Assembly: GCA_002886105.1 (NCBI GenBank)
Contig: CP025776.1
Coordinates: forward strand, 4,650,001-4,714,000
Reading direction: 5' to 3'
Source: Enterobacter sp. EA-1
Lineage (GTDB): Bacteria; Pseudomonadota; Gammaproteobacteria; Enterobacterales; Enterobacteriaceae
Length of the DNA stretch: 64,000 bases
Shown here one piece after another: positions 35,575-47,090 of this stretch (position 1 is its first letter; every line of letters starts with the position of its first letter). The notes under the pieces are model-generated. The model saw nothing but the letters and a program-made list of their open reading frames with translations, searched no databases and was not told the origin of the DNA. The position numbers were made by a program, and so were the translations under genes.

Positions 35575-36247
35575 ATGCAATTTATTATTGATAAGGACAT
35601 TTATTTCAGACCTGCCGACGGCGCGATATGGCACATCGACACTGAAAACGAAAAAACATTTAACGCTCACCAACAGCCGATTACTGACTTATTTAATTGA
35701 ACACCGGGGAGAAGTCATAACCCGGGATGCTGTTTTTCAAGCAGTTTGGGAAGCATATGGATTGCACTCGTCAAATAACACACTGAATCAGTACATCTCG
35801 CTGTTACGACGAATATTCACCGATTTTGGCGCAGGCCCTCAACTGATTAAAACCATTCCTAAAACCGGTTTTATGTTTAACGCTGAAGTACATATTGTGC
35901 GCGAGGCGGAGGAAAATAAAACCAGTAAACCGGATAAGCGTGATGAGACACCACCACGCTATAAACAGATCGCGCGGGTATCGCTTCCGGCCCTGCTCCT
36001 TATTTCGTTACTCATCAGTCTGTGGCAACGTCAGGAGGAGAGCGAGCGCTTCACCGCCGTTTGCTGGCAAATGAAGGAGATGAAACAGTGTGAAATCTTC
36101 TCCCTTGAGGGTAACAACACGCTGCGGGCGCTCTCTTCCGCCGAAAAGATGAAATATATGAAGCTGATTGAAGACAGGGTTGTCGAGTGTCAGCCCACTC
36201 CGCTGGCTGTGGCGCAAAAAACCGATGCCCCGACAGCGTCTCCGTGA
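35575..36247 (+). CDS. ToxR/CadC-like winged-helix membrane regulator
   Basis: About 223 residues. N-terminal winged helix (Trans_reg_C type: TNSRLLTYLIEHRGEVITRD, SSNNTLNQYISLLRRIFTDF, IKTIPKTGFMFNAE), one membrane helix near residue 140 (VSLPALLLISLLISLW) and a short periplasmic tail with two cysteines (CWQMKEMKQC). DNA binding with periplasmic sensing is inferred. A break in the T-run near 35660 stops the frame from the ATG after 40 residues. Likely controls the adjacent adhesin and lipoprotein. Confidence 0.88.
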
Positions 36248-36293
36248 TTAACGCAATCCATCGCAGACAGGAGTGATGTGGAACGAAAGATAA

Positions 36294-36324
36294 AAAAAGA
36301 GCGGGGATAAGCCCGCTCTTTTTG
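36294..36324. terminator. Bidirectional terminator between the regulator and groL
   Basis: AAAAAGAGCGGG pairs with CCCGCTCTTTTT around GATAAG, giving T-runs on both strands. It serves both converging genes. Confidence 0.92.
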
Positions 36325-36369
36325 TTGAACTCACGGCAGAGTAAACCCTGCGCATGTGTCCGGCAGCAA

Positions 36370-38034
<1,665 letters not shown>

Positions 38035-38052
38035 TCAGTTTCGCGCGTGAAA

Positions 38053-38344
38053 TTACGCTTCAACAATTGCCAGAATGTCGCTTTCGGACATGATCAGCAC
38101 TTCTTCGTTGTCGATCTTCTCGGCTTTAACACCGTAGCCATCGTTGAAAATCACGATATCGCCCACTTTAACGTCCAGCGGTTGCACCGTACCGTTTTCC
38201 GTGATGCGACCCTTACCGACAGCGATGATTTCGCCACGCGTTGATTTGCCTGCTGCAGAACCGGTCAGAACGATGCCGCCAGCGGATTTGGATTCAACTT
38301 CTTTACGTTTGACGATCACGATCATGTAACGGACGAATACTCAT
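38053..38344 (-). CDS. groS: Co-chaperonin GroES
   Basis: 10 kDa cap of GroEL, 97 residues: MSIRPLHDR at the start, mobile loop around [20 protein letters not shown], end [10 protein letters not shown]. Two bases are missing near 38318 (D-R-V-I-V-K), so the ATG at 38342-38344 reads out of frame after nine codons. GGAG ribosome site upstream. Confidence 0.97.
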
Positions 38345-38424
38345 TGATAGCTCTCCTTTGAGGAAGTCTTTATCAGTTATGGATGACGCCGGTCCGCACA
38401 GGGATCTCCGGCTGGTGACCTGAG

Positions 38425-38455
38425 AGATGGGGGTCGATTTTTCCCCCTTCAAGGG
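38425..38455 (-). promoter_or_regulatory. Sigma-32 heat-shock promoter of groSL
   Basis: Leftward: CCCTTGAA (-35, 38448-38455) and CCCCATCT (-10, 38425-38432), spaced 15 bases, matching the sigma-32 consensus and the E. coli groE promoter. The -35 lies in a palindrome, TTCCCCCTTCAAGGGGGAA. About 80 bases to the groS ATG. Confidence 0.92.
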
Positions 38456-38598
38456 GGAAGAACAAAAAAATTTACGAAAGTGCGTTAATGCGCAAAAGTG
38501 CGGAAAATAGCAGCACTGCTGGTCCAGCCATAAGGAAAACCGATTGTGATAACATCCCTTCTCTTGAGGTCAGTCAGACAGAGGTTGATGCAGGGACA

Positions 38599-39856
38599 AT
38601 GGGCGGATTAAAACAAGAGCTGGGGCTGGCTCAGGGCATCGGATTGCTTTCCACCTCCTTACTTGGCACCGGCGTTTTTGCGGTACCGGCGTTAGCCGCC
38701 GTGGCTGCAGGTAACAGTAGTTTATGGGCATGGCCGTTGCTGATAGCGCTGGTATTTCCGGTGGCGATTGTTTTTGCCGTGCTGGGTCGTCACTTTCCCA
38801 GCGCAGGCGGGGTCGCGCACTTTGTCGGCATGGCGTTTGGTCCGCGTCTGGAACGGGTAACGGGTTGGCTGTTTCTCTCGGTGATCCCGGTAGGGTTACC
38901 GGCCGCATTGCATATTGCCGCTGGCTTCTGGCAGGGCATGTTTGGCTGGCAAGGATCGCAGTTGCTGATGACAGAGTTGGGCACGCTGGCGCTGATTTGG
39001 TTTTTTAGGCACGCGCGGCATGGTTCCAGCGCCAATCTGCAATCGATCATTGCGTTGCTGATTGTTGCGCTGATTGTCGCTATCTGGTTGCGCGGCGGTA
39101 TTCACTTCGCGGACATTGCCTTCCCGCCGTTACCGCAGGTATCGGTGTCGGAGATGTCCTCATCGCTGGCGGTCATGTTCTGGTGCTTCGTTGGGCTGGA
39201 GGCTTTCGCCCACCCCGGCCTCAGAGTTCAAAAACCCGGAACGCGATTTTCCCCGTGCGTTAATGATAGGCCTGCTATTGGCGGGGTCGGTGTACTGGGG
39301 TTGTACCGTGGTGGTGCTGCACTTTGACCTGTGGCGCGATCAGGGCGCGGCGGCGTCATTACCGGTGATTGTGGTCGAACTGTTCGGCAAGCAGGCGTTG
39401 TGGATCGCCTGCATCATTGGTTATCTGGCCTGCTTTGCCAGCCTGAATATTTACATTCAGAGCTTCGCCCGGCTGGTGTGGTCACAGGCAATGTACAAGC
39501 CGGATAGCGCGCTGGCGCGCCTCTCCGGGCGACAGCTACCGCAACATGCGTTAAGCGCGGTGATCCTCTGTTGCATCTTCTGCACCCTCGCGATTTACGC
39601 ATTCAGCATTAATCTCGATACGCTGATCATCTACGCGAACGGGATTTTCATCACTATCTATCTGCTGTGTATGCTGGCGGGTTGTCGGTTGCTGGAAGGG
39701 GCGCTACAAAGCGCTGGCGATCGTGGGTAGCGTGCTGTGTTTACTGTTACTGGTGGTTCCCGGCTGGAAAAGTCTCTATGCGGTATTTATGTTCGCCGCG
39801 CTATGGCTCTTTTACCCAAACGTCGGATCGCCCCTCCCCCCTCCGTTCACTCATAA
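38599..39856 (+). CDS. yjeH: YjeH, amino acid exporter (APC family)
   Basis: Inner-membrane exporter of methionine and branched-chain amino acids in E. coli. About 418 residues, 12 hydrophobic segments from LGLAQGIGLLSTSLLGTGVF onward; ERDFPRALMIGLLLAG and YIQSFARLVWSQAM are family hallmarks. ATG at 38599 (MGGLKQELGL) chosen over an upstream ATG that lacks homology. Breaks at 39010, 39215, 39700 and 39810. The stop TAA at 39854-39856 follows SVHS in the repaired frame. Confidence 0.93.
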
Positions 39857-39859
39857 AAC

Positions 39860-39884
39860 AAGCCCGGCATCGCCGGGCATCCTG
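39860..39884. terminator. Terminator between converging yjeH and fxsA
   Basis: AAGCCCGGC and GCCGGGC pair around CATC, with A-rich sequence before and CATCCTGTTT after. Position and stem fit a shared terminator, although the T-run is weak. Confidence 0.65.
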
Positions 39885-39885
39885 T

Positions 39886-40358
39886 TTAGCGGTCGTCTTT
39901 ATTATCCAGACGATCGCGCTGATCGTCTTTACGCTGATACTCCCCTTCGAAGGTCTCTCCACCGCCGCTTCCCGTCCCAAAACCACCACCGGTGCATGCG
40001 CGAAAAACGCAAATGCGGCATCAGTTTCAGCGTCAGGTGCTTTTGTACCGGCGGCAGCAGGAGCAACAGGCCAAGGAAATCGGTAAAGAACCCTCGGCAG
40101 CACCAGCAACAGACCCGCGATAATCAGCGACACGCTTTTGATCATCTCTGCCGCCGGGCTTTCACCCGCCGCCATTTTCTGCTGCATCAGCATAAAGTTC
40201 TTGAAGCCCGGTTACGCACCAGCGACATGCCGATCACCGAGGTAAAGATCACCAGAATCAGCGTCATCAGAACGCCAAAGACATGCGCGACCTGGAATAA
40301 AAATCGAAATCTCAATATAAACATATAAAAAAATGGCAATAAACGGTATCCAGCGCAC
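39886..40358 (-). CDS. fxsA: FxsA, inner-membrane protein
   Basis: About 158 residues; overproduction relieves F-plasmid exclusion of T7 in E. coli, cellular role unknown. GTG start at 40356-40358 (MRWIPFIAIFLYVYIEISIF) with GGAG upstream. Helices follow, then EMIKSVSLIIAGLLLVLPR and a hydrophilic tail ending RDRLDNKDDR. Breaks near 40303, 40215, 40095, 40010 and 39950. Confidence 0.9.
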
Positions 40359-40545
40359 TGGCTTCTCCTGTCGGCGGACAGACGCCCTGTGGCGGCTGTC
40401 TGAATGAGTTTGCGAATCGCATGGTTACTGAGATGGTGGCGAATGCGGAAAATTCAATTTCCCGGCGGATGAAAATTTTCTGTCTGTCACGAAGCGGTGA
40501 CTCATTTCACATATTAATAATTATGATGCAACGGCGAATATAATA

Positions 40546-40561
40546 AGTGATCAAGATTACG
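40546..40561 (+). promoter_or_regulatory. CRP-like site upstream of aspA
   Basis: AGTGATCAAGATTACG resembles the CRP consensus TGTGA-N6-TCACA, 136 bases before aspA. The 338-base gap from fxsA to aspA holds no gene; CRP and FNR control of aspA is known in E. coli, so this is the best operator candidate. Confidence 0.45.
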
Positions 40562-40696
40562 GCATTTCGCTATCATCAGCATATCATTCCGGGTATCTGG
40601 CCGATTATGGGGATAATCGTCGGTCGGAAAAGACACATAACCACATTAATACTGTGTGTTTGGTGTATTCATTCGTAGCTTGAAAAGAAGGTTCAC

Positions 40697-42135
40697 ATGT
40701 TAAACAACATTCGTATCGAAGAAGATTTGTTAGGTACTGTGGAAGTGCCGGCGGATGCCTACTACGGCGTGCATACTCTGAGAGCGATTGAAAACTTTTA
40801 CATCAGCAACAGCAAAATCAGCGACATACCTGAGTTTGTACGTGGCATGGTAATGGTGAAGAAAGCGGCGGCGCTGGCGAACAAAGAGCTGCAAACCATC
40901 CCTAAAAGTATCGCGAACACAATCGTTGCCGCATGTGATGAGATCCTGAACAACGGCAAATGCATGGATCAGTTCCCGGTAGACGTCTATCAGGGCGGCG
41001 CAGGAACCTCCGTGAACATGAACACCAACGAGGTGCTGGCCAACATTGGCCTCGGAGCTGATGGGCCACCAGAAAGGCGAATACCAGTTCCTGAACCCGA
41101 ATGATCATGTGAACAAATGCCAGTCCACCAACGACGCCTACCCGACCGGCTTCCGTATTGCGGTCTATGCCTCTATCGTCAAACTGGTTGATGCCATTAA
41201 ACAACTGGGCGAAGGCTTCGAGAATAAAGCCGTTGAGTTCCGAGGACATCCTGAAAATGGGCCGCACACAGTTGCAGGACGCCGTTCCGATGACGCTCGG
41301 TCAGGAGTTCCATGCCTTCAACGTGCTGCTGAATGAAGAAACCAAAAACCTGCTGCGGACATCCGAGCTGCTGCTGGAAGTGAACCTCGGCGCGACCGCG
41401 ATCGGTACGCGTCTCAACACGCCGGATGGCTACCAGCAACTGGCGGTGCAGAAACTGGCGGAAGTCAGCAACCTGCCGGTAGTCCCTGCGGAAGACCTGA
41501 TTGAAGCAACGTCTGACTGCGGCGCATATGTGATGGTGCACAGCTCGCTGAAACGTCTGGCGGTCAAACTCTCCAAAATCTGTAATGACCTGCGTCTGCT
41601 CTCTTCCGGCCCACGCGCCGGGCTGAATGAAATCAACCTGCCGGAGTTGCAGGCGGGTTCCTCCATCATGCCAGCCAAAGTAAACCCGGTGGTGCCGGAA
41701 GTGGTGAACCAAGTGTGCTTTAAAGTTATCGGCAACGATATCACCGTCACCATGGCCTCCGAAGCGGGTCAGTTACAGCTCAACGTGATGGAACCGGTGA
41801 TCGGCCGGTGCGATGTTTGAGTCGATTCATATCCTGACCAATGCCTGCTACAACCTGCTGGAAAATGCATTAACGGCATTACCGCCAACAAAGCAGTGTG
41901 CGAAGGCTACGTTTACAACTCCATCGGCATCGTCACTTATCTCAACCCGTTTATCGGCCATCACAACGGCGATATCGTCGGCAAGATTTGCGCCGAAACG
42001 GGCAAGAGCGTCCGGGAAGTGGTGCTGGAGCGCGGCTTGCTGACGGAAGCCGAACTGGATGACATCTTCTCGGCGCAGAACCTGATGCACCCGGCCTACA
42101 AAGCGAAACGTTATACCGATGAAAGTGAACAGTAA
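40697..42135 (+). CDS. aspA: Aspartate ammonia-lyase
   Basis: Converts aspartate to fumarate and ammonia, feeding fumarate respiration. Starts [20 protein letters not shown]; signature loop [16 protein letters not shown] at about 41660; ends [11 protein letters not shown]. 478 residues. Breaks at 41050 (CCTGG read as CCTCGG), 41240 (CCAGG read as CCGAGG), 41808 and 41868. dcuA follows, so fumarate/aspartate exchange and lyase are linked, with fumarate reductase 16 kb away. Confidence 0.98.
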
Positions 42136-42154
42136 CCCCTACGGCTAAACAGTC

Positions 42155-42186
42155 AAAAGGCACGCCCTGAACGGTGTGCCTTTTTT
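42155..42186 (+). terminator. Terminator after aspA
   Basis: AAAAGGCAC and GTGCCTTTT pair around a 12-base loop, followed by T6. It lies 20 bases past the aspA stop and may attenuate transcription into dcuA. Confidence 0.88.
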
Positions 42187-42247
42187 CTTTGGATGGTTAC
42201 TAAACTATAACAATTCGATATCACTTAGTTAAACAAGGAAGCCAACT

Positions 42248-43557
42248 ATGTTTGCTGCAGAACTTGTCCTCGTCCTGATCGCCATCTACCTTGGTGCCAG
42301 ACTCGGCGGCATCGGCATTGGTTTTGCCGGTGGTTTCGGGGTGCTCATACTGACGCTCTTTTTCAAATCAAACCCGGCGCAATACCGTTCGACGTTATTG
42401 AAATCATTATGGCGGTCATCGCCGCTATCGCCGCCATGCAAGTCGCAGGAGGGATGGATTATCTGGTCAGTCTGGCGGAACGCATGTTACGCCGCCACCC
42501 GAAATACATTACCTTTCTCGCCCCGCTGGTGACCTCGGGTTTATGACCATTCTCGCCGGTACCGGGCATACCGCATTCTCCACGCTACCGGTGATAACGG
42601 AAGTGGCGAAAGAGCAAGGCATTCGCCCATCCCGCCCGCTGTCCATTGCCGTGGTGGCCTCGCAAATCGCCATTACCGCGTCGCCCATTTCCGCCGCGGT
42701 GGTCTTTTTCGCCGGGGATCCTCGGAGCCGCTCGGGAGTGAGCTACCTGACATTGCTGGCGATCTGTATTCCGGTCACGCTGATTGCCGTGATGATCACT
42801 GCCGTGGTGTGTAACTTCCTTGGCTGCGAACTGAAAGACGACCCGATTTACCGTGAGGGGCGTCTGGCGAAGGGAGAAGTGAAACTGCGCGGCAGCCGTC
42901 TTCGCGCTGAAACCGCATGCCAAACGCTCGGTGCTGCTGTTTCTGATCGGCATTATTGCGGTAATGCTGTACGCCACGGCCATCAGCCCCACCGTCGGCT
43001 TGATAGCCAACCCGGTGCTGCCGCGTAACGAAGCGATTGTGGTCTTTATGCTGACTATCGCGACGCTTATCTGCCTGACCTGCAAAATCGACACCGGAGA
43101 GATCCTCAACGCCGGGACCTTTAAATCCGGGATGAGCGCCTGCGTCTAGTGTGCTCGGCGTCGCCCCGGCTGGGCGACACCTTTGTAAAACATCACATTG
43201 AAGATATCCAGATGGTGGCGGGCGACCTGCTGCACAGCTACCCGTGGCTGCTGGCGGTGGTGCTGTTCTTCGCCGCGACCCTGCTCTACTCGCAGGCGGC
43301 AACCACCAAAGCCCTGATGCCTGCCGCTCTGCTGCTCGGCGTTACGCCGCTTACCGCGATTGCCTCGTTTGCAGCGGTTTCTGCACTGTTCGTGCTGCCG
43401 ACCTACCCGACCCTGCTGGCAGCAGTCGAAATGGACGACACCGGTTCAACGCGGATTGGTAAGTTTGTCTTTAACCACGCGTTTCTGATACCCGGCGTGA
43501 TCGCCATTGCGCTGTGCGTGATCCTCGGGCTTCGTGTTCGGCGGTATCCTGTTGTAA
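42248..43557 (+). CDS. dcuA: Anaerobic C4-dicarboxylate transporter DcuA
   Basis: Exchanges aspartate, fumarate and succinate across the inner membrane. About 433 residues, hydrophobic throughout: [65 protein letters not shown], and [18 protein letters not shown] near the end. Diverges somewhat from E. coli DcuA but position next to aspA supports the name over DcuB. Breaks at 42370, 42540, 42720, 42735, 42900, 43147 and 43530. Confidence 0.94.
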
Positions 43558-43636
43558 AGTGTTTAAAATCGGCCGCCGGCGGCCCGATCCGTCTTCGCGT
43601 GGTATAGTCGATGTTTTCGCTGCTACGAGGTTGACG

Positions 43637-43960
43637 ATGAACACGCCTGACGCCGTTGTTGTACTCTGCACCGCCCCGGATGAAGCCACCGCCCAGGATC
43701 TGGCGGCAAAAGCGCTGGCGGATAAACTCGCTGCCTGCGTCACCATTTTGCCGGGCGCCACTTCGCTCTATTACTGGGAAGGCAAGCTGGAGCAAGAGTA
43801 CGAAGTTCAGCTATTGCTGAAAACCGACGTCGCCCATCTCGAAGATCTCTTCGCCTGTATAAAATCGCACCACCCGTATCAGACCCCGGAATTACTGGCT
43901 TTACCCGTTACCCACGGAGATTACGACTACCTCTCATGGCTCAACGCATCCTTACGCTGA
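43637..43960 (+). CDS. cutA: CutA, divalent-cation tolerance protein
   Basis: Small trimeric cytosolic protein of the CutA1 family linked to copper tolerance. 107 residues: [54 protein letters not shown], end SWLNASLR. Intact. Start ATG 43637 (MNTPDAVV) after GAGG. Overlaps dsbD by 25 bases, as in E. coli. Confidence 0.96.
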   Translation: MNTPDAVVVLCTAPDEATAQDLAAKALADKLAACVTILPGATSLYYWEGKLEQEYEVQLLLKTDVAHLEDLFACIKSHHPYQTPELLALPVTHGDYDYLSWLNASLR

Positions 43961-45826
43961 TCCTGCTGTTGTGCAGCACATCCGCCTTGCCGGATTATTT
44001 GACGCGCCCGGCCGCTCTGACTTTGTGCCTGCCGATCAGGCCTTTGTTTTCGATTTTCAGCAACATCAGCATGATTTGACCCTCAACTGGCAGGTGAAAA
44101 AGGCTACTACCTTTATCGCCAGCAGATTCGCGTTACGCCTGCACAGGCGAGTATCGGCCCCCTTCTCGCTACCGCAAGGGGAGATGCACGAAGATGAGTT
44201 TTACGGCAAAACAGACATCTACCGCCAGCAACTGAGCGTGCCGCTTAAGGTGACTCAGGCGGCGAAAGGCGCAACGCTGACCGTCACTTACCGGGCTGCG
44301 CCGATGCCGGGTTCTGCTACCCACCGGAAACCAAAGTCGTGCCGCTGATGGACGTGGTGGCAACGACCAGCGACACCACTTCTGTTGCCCCCGGCGCTTC
44401 CGGGACCGCTGTTCCCACTACCGCTTCCGGAACGGCTATTCCCCCCTGCCACATCCGGAACGGCTATTCCCCCCTGCCACATCCGGAACGGCTATTCCCC
44501 CCTGCCGCATCCGGAACGGCTATTCCCCCCTGCCGCATCCGGAACGGCTATTCCCCCCTGCCGCATCCGGAACGGCTCTCCCTCGGGGAGAGGGCCGGGG
44601 TGAGGAAATGCACTGCCCTTCTCCGCACTCTGGGCGCTGCTGATCGGCATCGGCATTGCCTTTACCCCCCTGCGTATTGCCTATGTATCCACTGATTTCC
44701 GGCATCGTGCTCGGCGGCAAGCAACGTCTCGCCACACCGCGTGCGTTACTGCTGGCATTCATCTACGTCCAGTGGGGATGGCGCTCACGTACACCGCGCT
44801 GGGGCTGGTGGTTGCGGCCGCTGGGTTATCGTTCCAGCCGCATTACAGCATCCGTATGTGCTGATCGGCCTCTCCGCGCTATTTAGTCTGCTGGCGCTCT
44901 CCATGTTTGGCCTGTTTACGCTGCAACTTCCCTCTGCTCTGCAAACCCGCCTGACGCTGTGGAGTAACCAGCAGCAAGGCGGATCGATGGGCGGCGTGTT
45001 CGCCATGGGTACGATTGCCGGGCTGATTTGCTCTCCCTGCACCACCGCGCCGCTGAGCGCCATCCTGCTGTACATCGCCCAGAGCGGCAACCTGTGGCTC
45101 GGCGGCGGTACGCTCTATCTCTATGCGCTGGGTATGGGGCTGCCGCTGATACTGGTCACCGTGTTCGGTAACCGGCTGCTGCCGAAAAGCGGGCCGTGGA
45201 TGGAGCAGGTCAAAATCGCCTTCGGCTTTGTGATCCTCGCCCTGCCCGTGTTCCTGCTGGAGCGCGTGCTTGGCGATATCTGGGGACTACGCATGTGGGC
45301 GCTGTTAGGCATCGCGTTTTTCACACCGGGCGTTTATCACCAGCCTCAGCGCAAAGCGCCCCATTGTACGCGTGCTGCAAATTGCCCTGCTCGGCGCAGC
45401 GCTGGTGTGTGCTCGCCCGCTACAAGATTGGGTCTTCGGTGCACCAACCGCACAGACGCACGCACCGCTGGCATTTACAACAGTGAAAACCGTGGACGAA
45501 TTGAACCAGTGCACTGGCGCAGGCCGTGGGGTCGCCCTGTGATGCTGGATCTCTATGCTGAGTGGTGCGTGGCCTGCAAAGAGTTTGAGAAGTACACCTT
45601 TAGCGATCCGCAGGTACAGGCAGCGCTAAAAAATACGCTGTTATTGCAGGCGGACGTCACCGCCAATAACGCCGGGGATGCGGCGCTGCTGCAGCACCTG
45701 AACGTGCTCGGCCTGCCGACGATCCTGTTTTTTGATACCCGAGGGCAAGAGCAGCCTGCGGCCAGAGTAACCGGATTTATGGACGCCGCCGCCTTTGCCT
45801 CACATTTGCGCAATCAAGCCCCGTAA
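43936..45826 (+). CDS. dsbD: Thiol:disulfide interchange protein DsbD
   Basis: Carries electrons from cytoplasmic thioredoxin to periplasmic DsbC, DsbG and CcmG. Signal peptide ([15 protein letters not shown]); alpha domain with its cysteine pair in [14 protein letters not shown] (about 44300, in a shifted frame); an unusually long repetitive linker (44400-44610); beta domain with [14 protein letters not shown] and [19 protein letters not shown]; gamma thioredoxin-like domain with [14 protein letters not shown]. Breaks at 44090, 44295, each linker repeat, 44665, 44775, 44830, 45330 and 45520. Confidence 0.95.
44433..44572 (+). repeat. Five tandem 28-base repeats in the dsbD linker
   Basis: Units start at 44433, 44461, 44489, 44517 and 44545, with one partial copy after. 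They differ only at one base (CCACATCC or CCGCATCC). Each contains a C6 run. With C5 the unit would be 27 bases and encode the in-frame nonapeptide ASGTAIPPA, so the sixth C is probably a base-calling error repeated in each copy. Confidence 0.9.
44576..44605. repeat. Dispersed palindromic repeat inside dsbD
   Basis: CTCTCCC, a short loop and GGGAGAG, followed by GGCCGGGGTGAGG. This matches a short intergenic repeat type I know from several enterobacterial genomes. Here it lies inside a gene, at the end of the linker repeats and just before the first membrane helix of DsbD. Confidence 0.55.
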
Positions 45827-45874
45827 ACAACACTTGGTTGGGGGAATACGCTTCACATAACGGAGGACATCACC

Positions 45875-46447
45875 GTGCAACGCGAAGACGTTTTGAGCCA
45901 AACTTTACAGTTGCTTGAATTAAAAGGGATTGCAGACACCACGCTGGAGATGGTCGCCGAACGCATTGATTACCCCATTGATGAGTTCCGCCGTTTCTGG
46001 CCGGATAAAGAAGCCCTGCTGTATGACGCCCTGCGCTATCTGGAGCCAGCAGGTGGATATCTGGCGCAGGCAGCTATTGCTGAATGAAGAACTGAGCAGT
46101 GAACAGAAGCTCCTTGCACGCTACGGTGCGCTGACCGAGTGCGTCAGCAATAACCGCTATCCCGGCTGTCTGTTCATCGCCGCTTGCACCTTCTTTCCCG
46201 ATCCAGTCATCCCATCCACCAACTGGCGGATCAGCAAAACGCGACGCCCACGACTTCACACACGAATTGCTGACCCGGCTGGAAGTGGACGATCCGGCGA
46301 TGGTGGCGAAGCAGATGGAGCTGGTGCTGGAAGGCTGCCTGAGCCGGATGCTGGTGAACCGCAGCCAAAGCCGATGTCGATACGCGCAGCGGCTGGCGGA
46401 AGATATTTTGCGTTTCGCCCGCTGCCGCCGGTGGCGCGCTGACTTAA
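45875..46447 (+). CDS. yjdC: YjdC, TetR-type transcriptional regulator
   Basis: About 191 residues. GTG start ([20 protein letters not shown]) and a helix-turn-helix around [20 protein letters not shown]; the ligand-binding half has [17 protein letters not shown] and [18 protein letters not shown]. It follows dsbD by 49 bases and may control it. Breaks at 46055, 46215-46240 and 46365-46430. The stop (46445-46447) overlaps the stop of the converging LysE gene. Confidence 0.92.
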
Positions 46448-47056
46448 ACGCCAAACAGTCCCGCCCGTGCGGAGGCTAGTAAACAGAGCGCCATCCCGCG
46501 CTGAAACCAGACAAGGGATGTCGCCGTGCGAAACAGACCCGGTTGGCCGCTTTGCCCAACAGCGTCCATGCGCTCAGGCAAATCAGGGAGATCAGTAAAA
46601 ACCACAGCGACAGCAGCGATACCTCGCACAGCGGTTGACCGCTGTGCGGAGCAAACAGACTCACCACCGCCAGCGCCATCATCCGAGGGTTTTAGGGTTG
46701 ATTAACTGCAACATGGCCGCCGCGCGACTGCTGAAGGGGCGCTGTGCTTCGCCCTGTAAATCTGTGGCGGGAGCAGAAAAGAGTTGCCAGCTCATCCAGC
46801 TTAGCCACAACGCGCCCGCCCAGCTCATCATCTGACGTACCAGCGGGTAATCCCGTAGGATCTCCCCGGCACCCGCGCCGGAGATAAAAACGATCAGGCT
46901 CGCCGCCACACACGCGCCCACCACTGCGGGCAGCGTCGCTTTAACGCCAAAGCGCTGGCTACTGGCGAGGATCAGGATATTTGTCGGCCCCGGCGTAATC
47001 GAGGCGACAAACGCGAAGAGTAAGAACGGCAAAGAGTTATGCAGCAGATTCACCAT
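46444..47056 (-). CDS. LysE/RhtB-family amino acid exporter
   Basis: About 203 residues, six membrane helices. N-terminal family motif [20 protein letters not shown]; later helices [20 protein letters not shown] and [13 protein letters not shown], then [19 protein letters not shown]. Ends [10 protein letters not shown]. Breaks near 46693 (after PKTLG) and 46540. Divided from an AraC-type gene by 34 bases in the same direction, so probably the regulated transporter of that pair; substrate not predictable. Confidence 0.9.
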
Positions 47057-47090
47057 CGGGCTCCTTAGTCATGAGCCTCAGACTGTGGCG

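Noticed and set aside
44433-44600. CRISPR array (28-base repeats at regular spacing)
   Set aside because: The units abut with no spacers, lie inside dsbD, and no cas gene is near.
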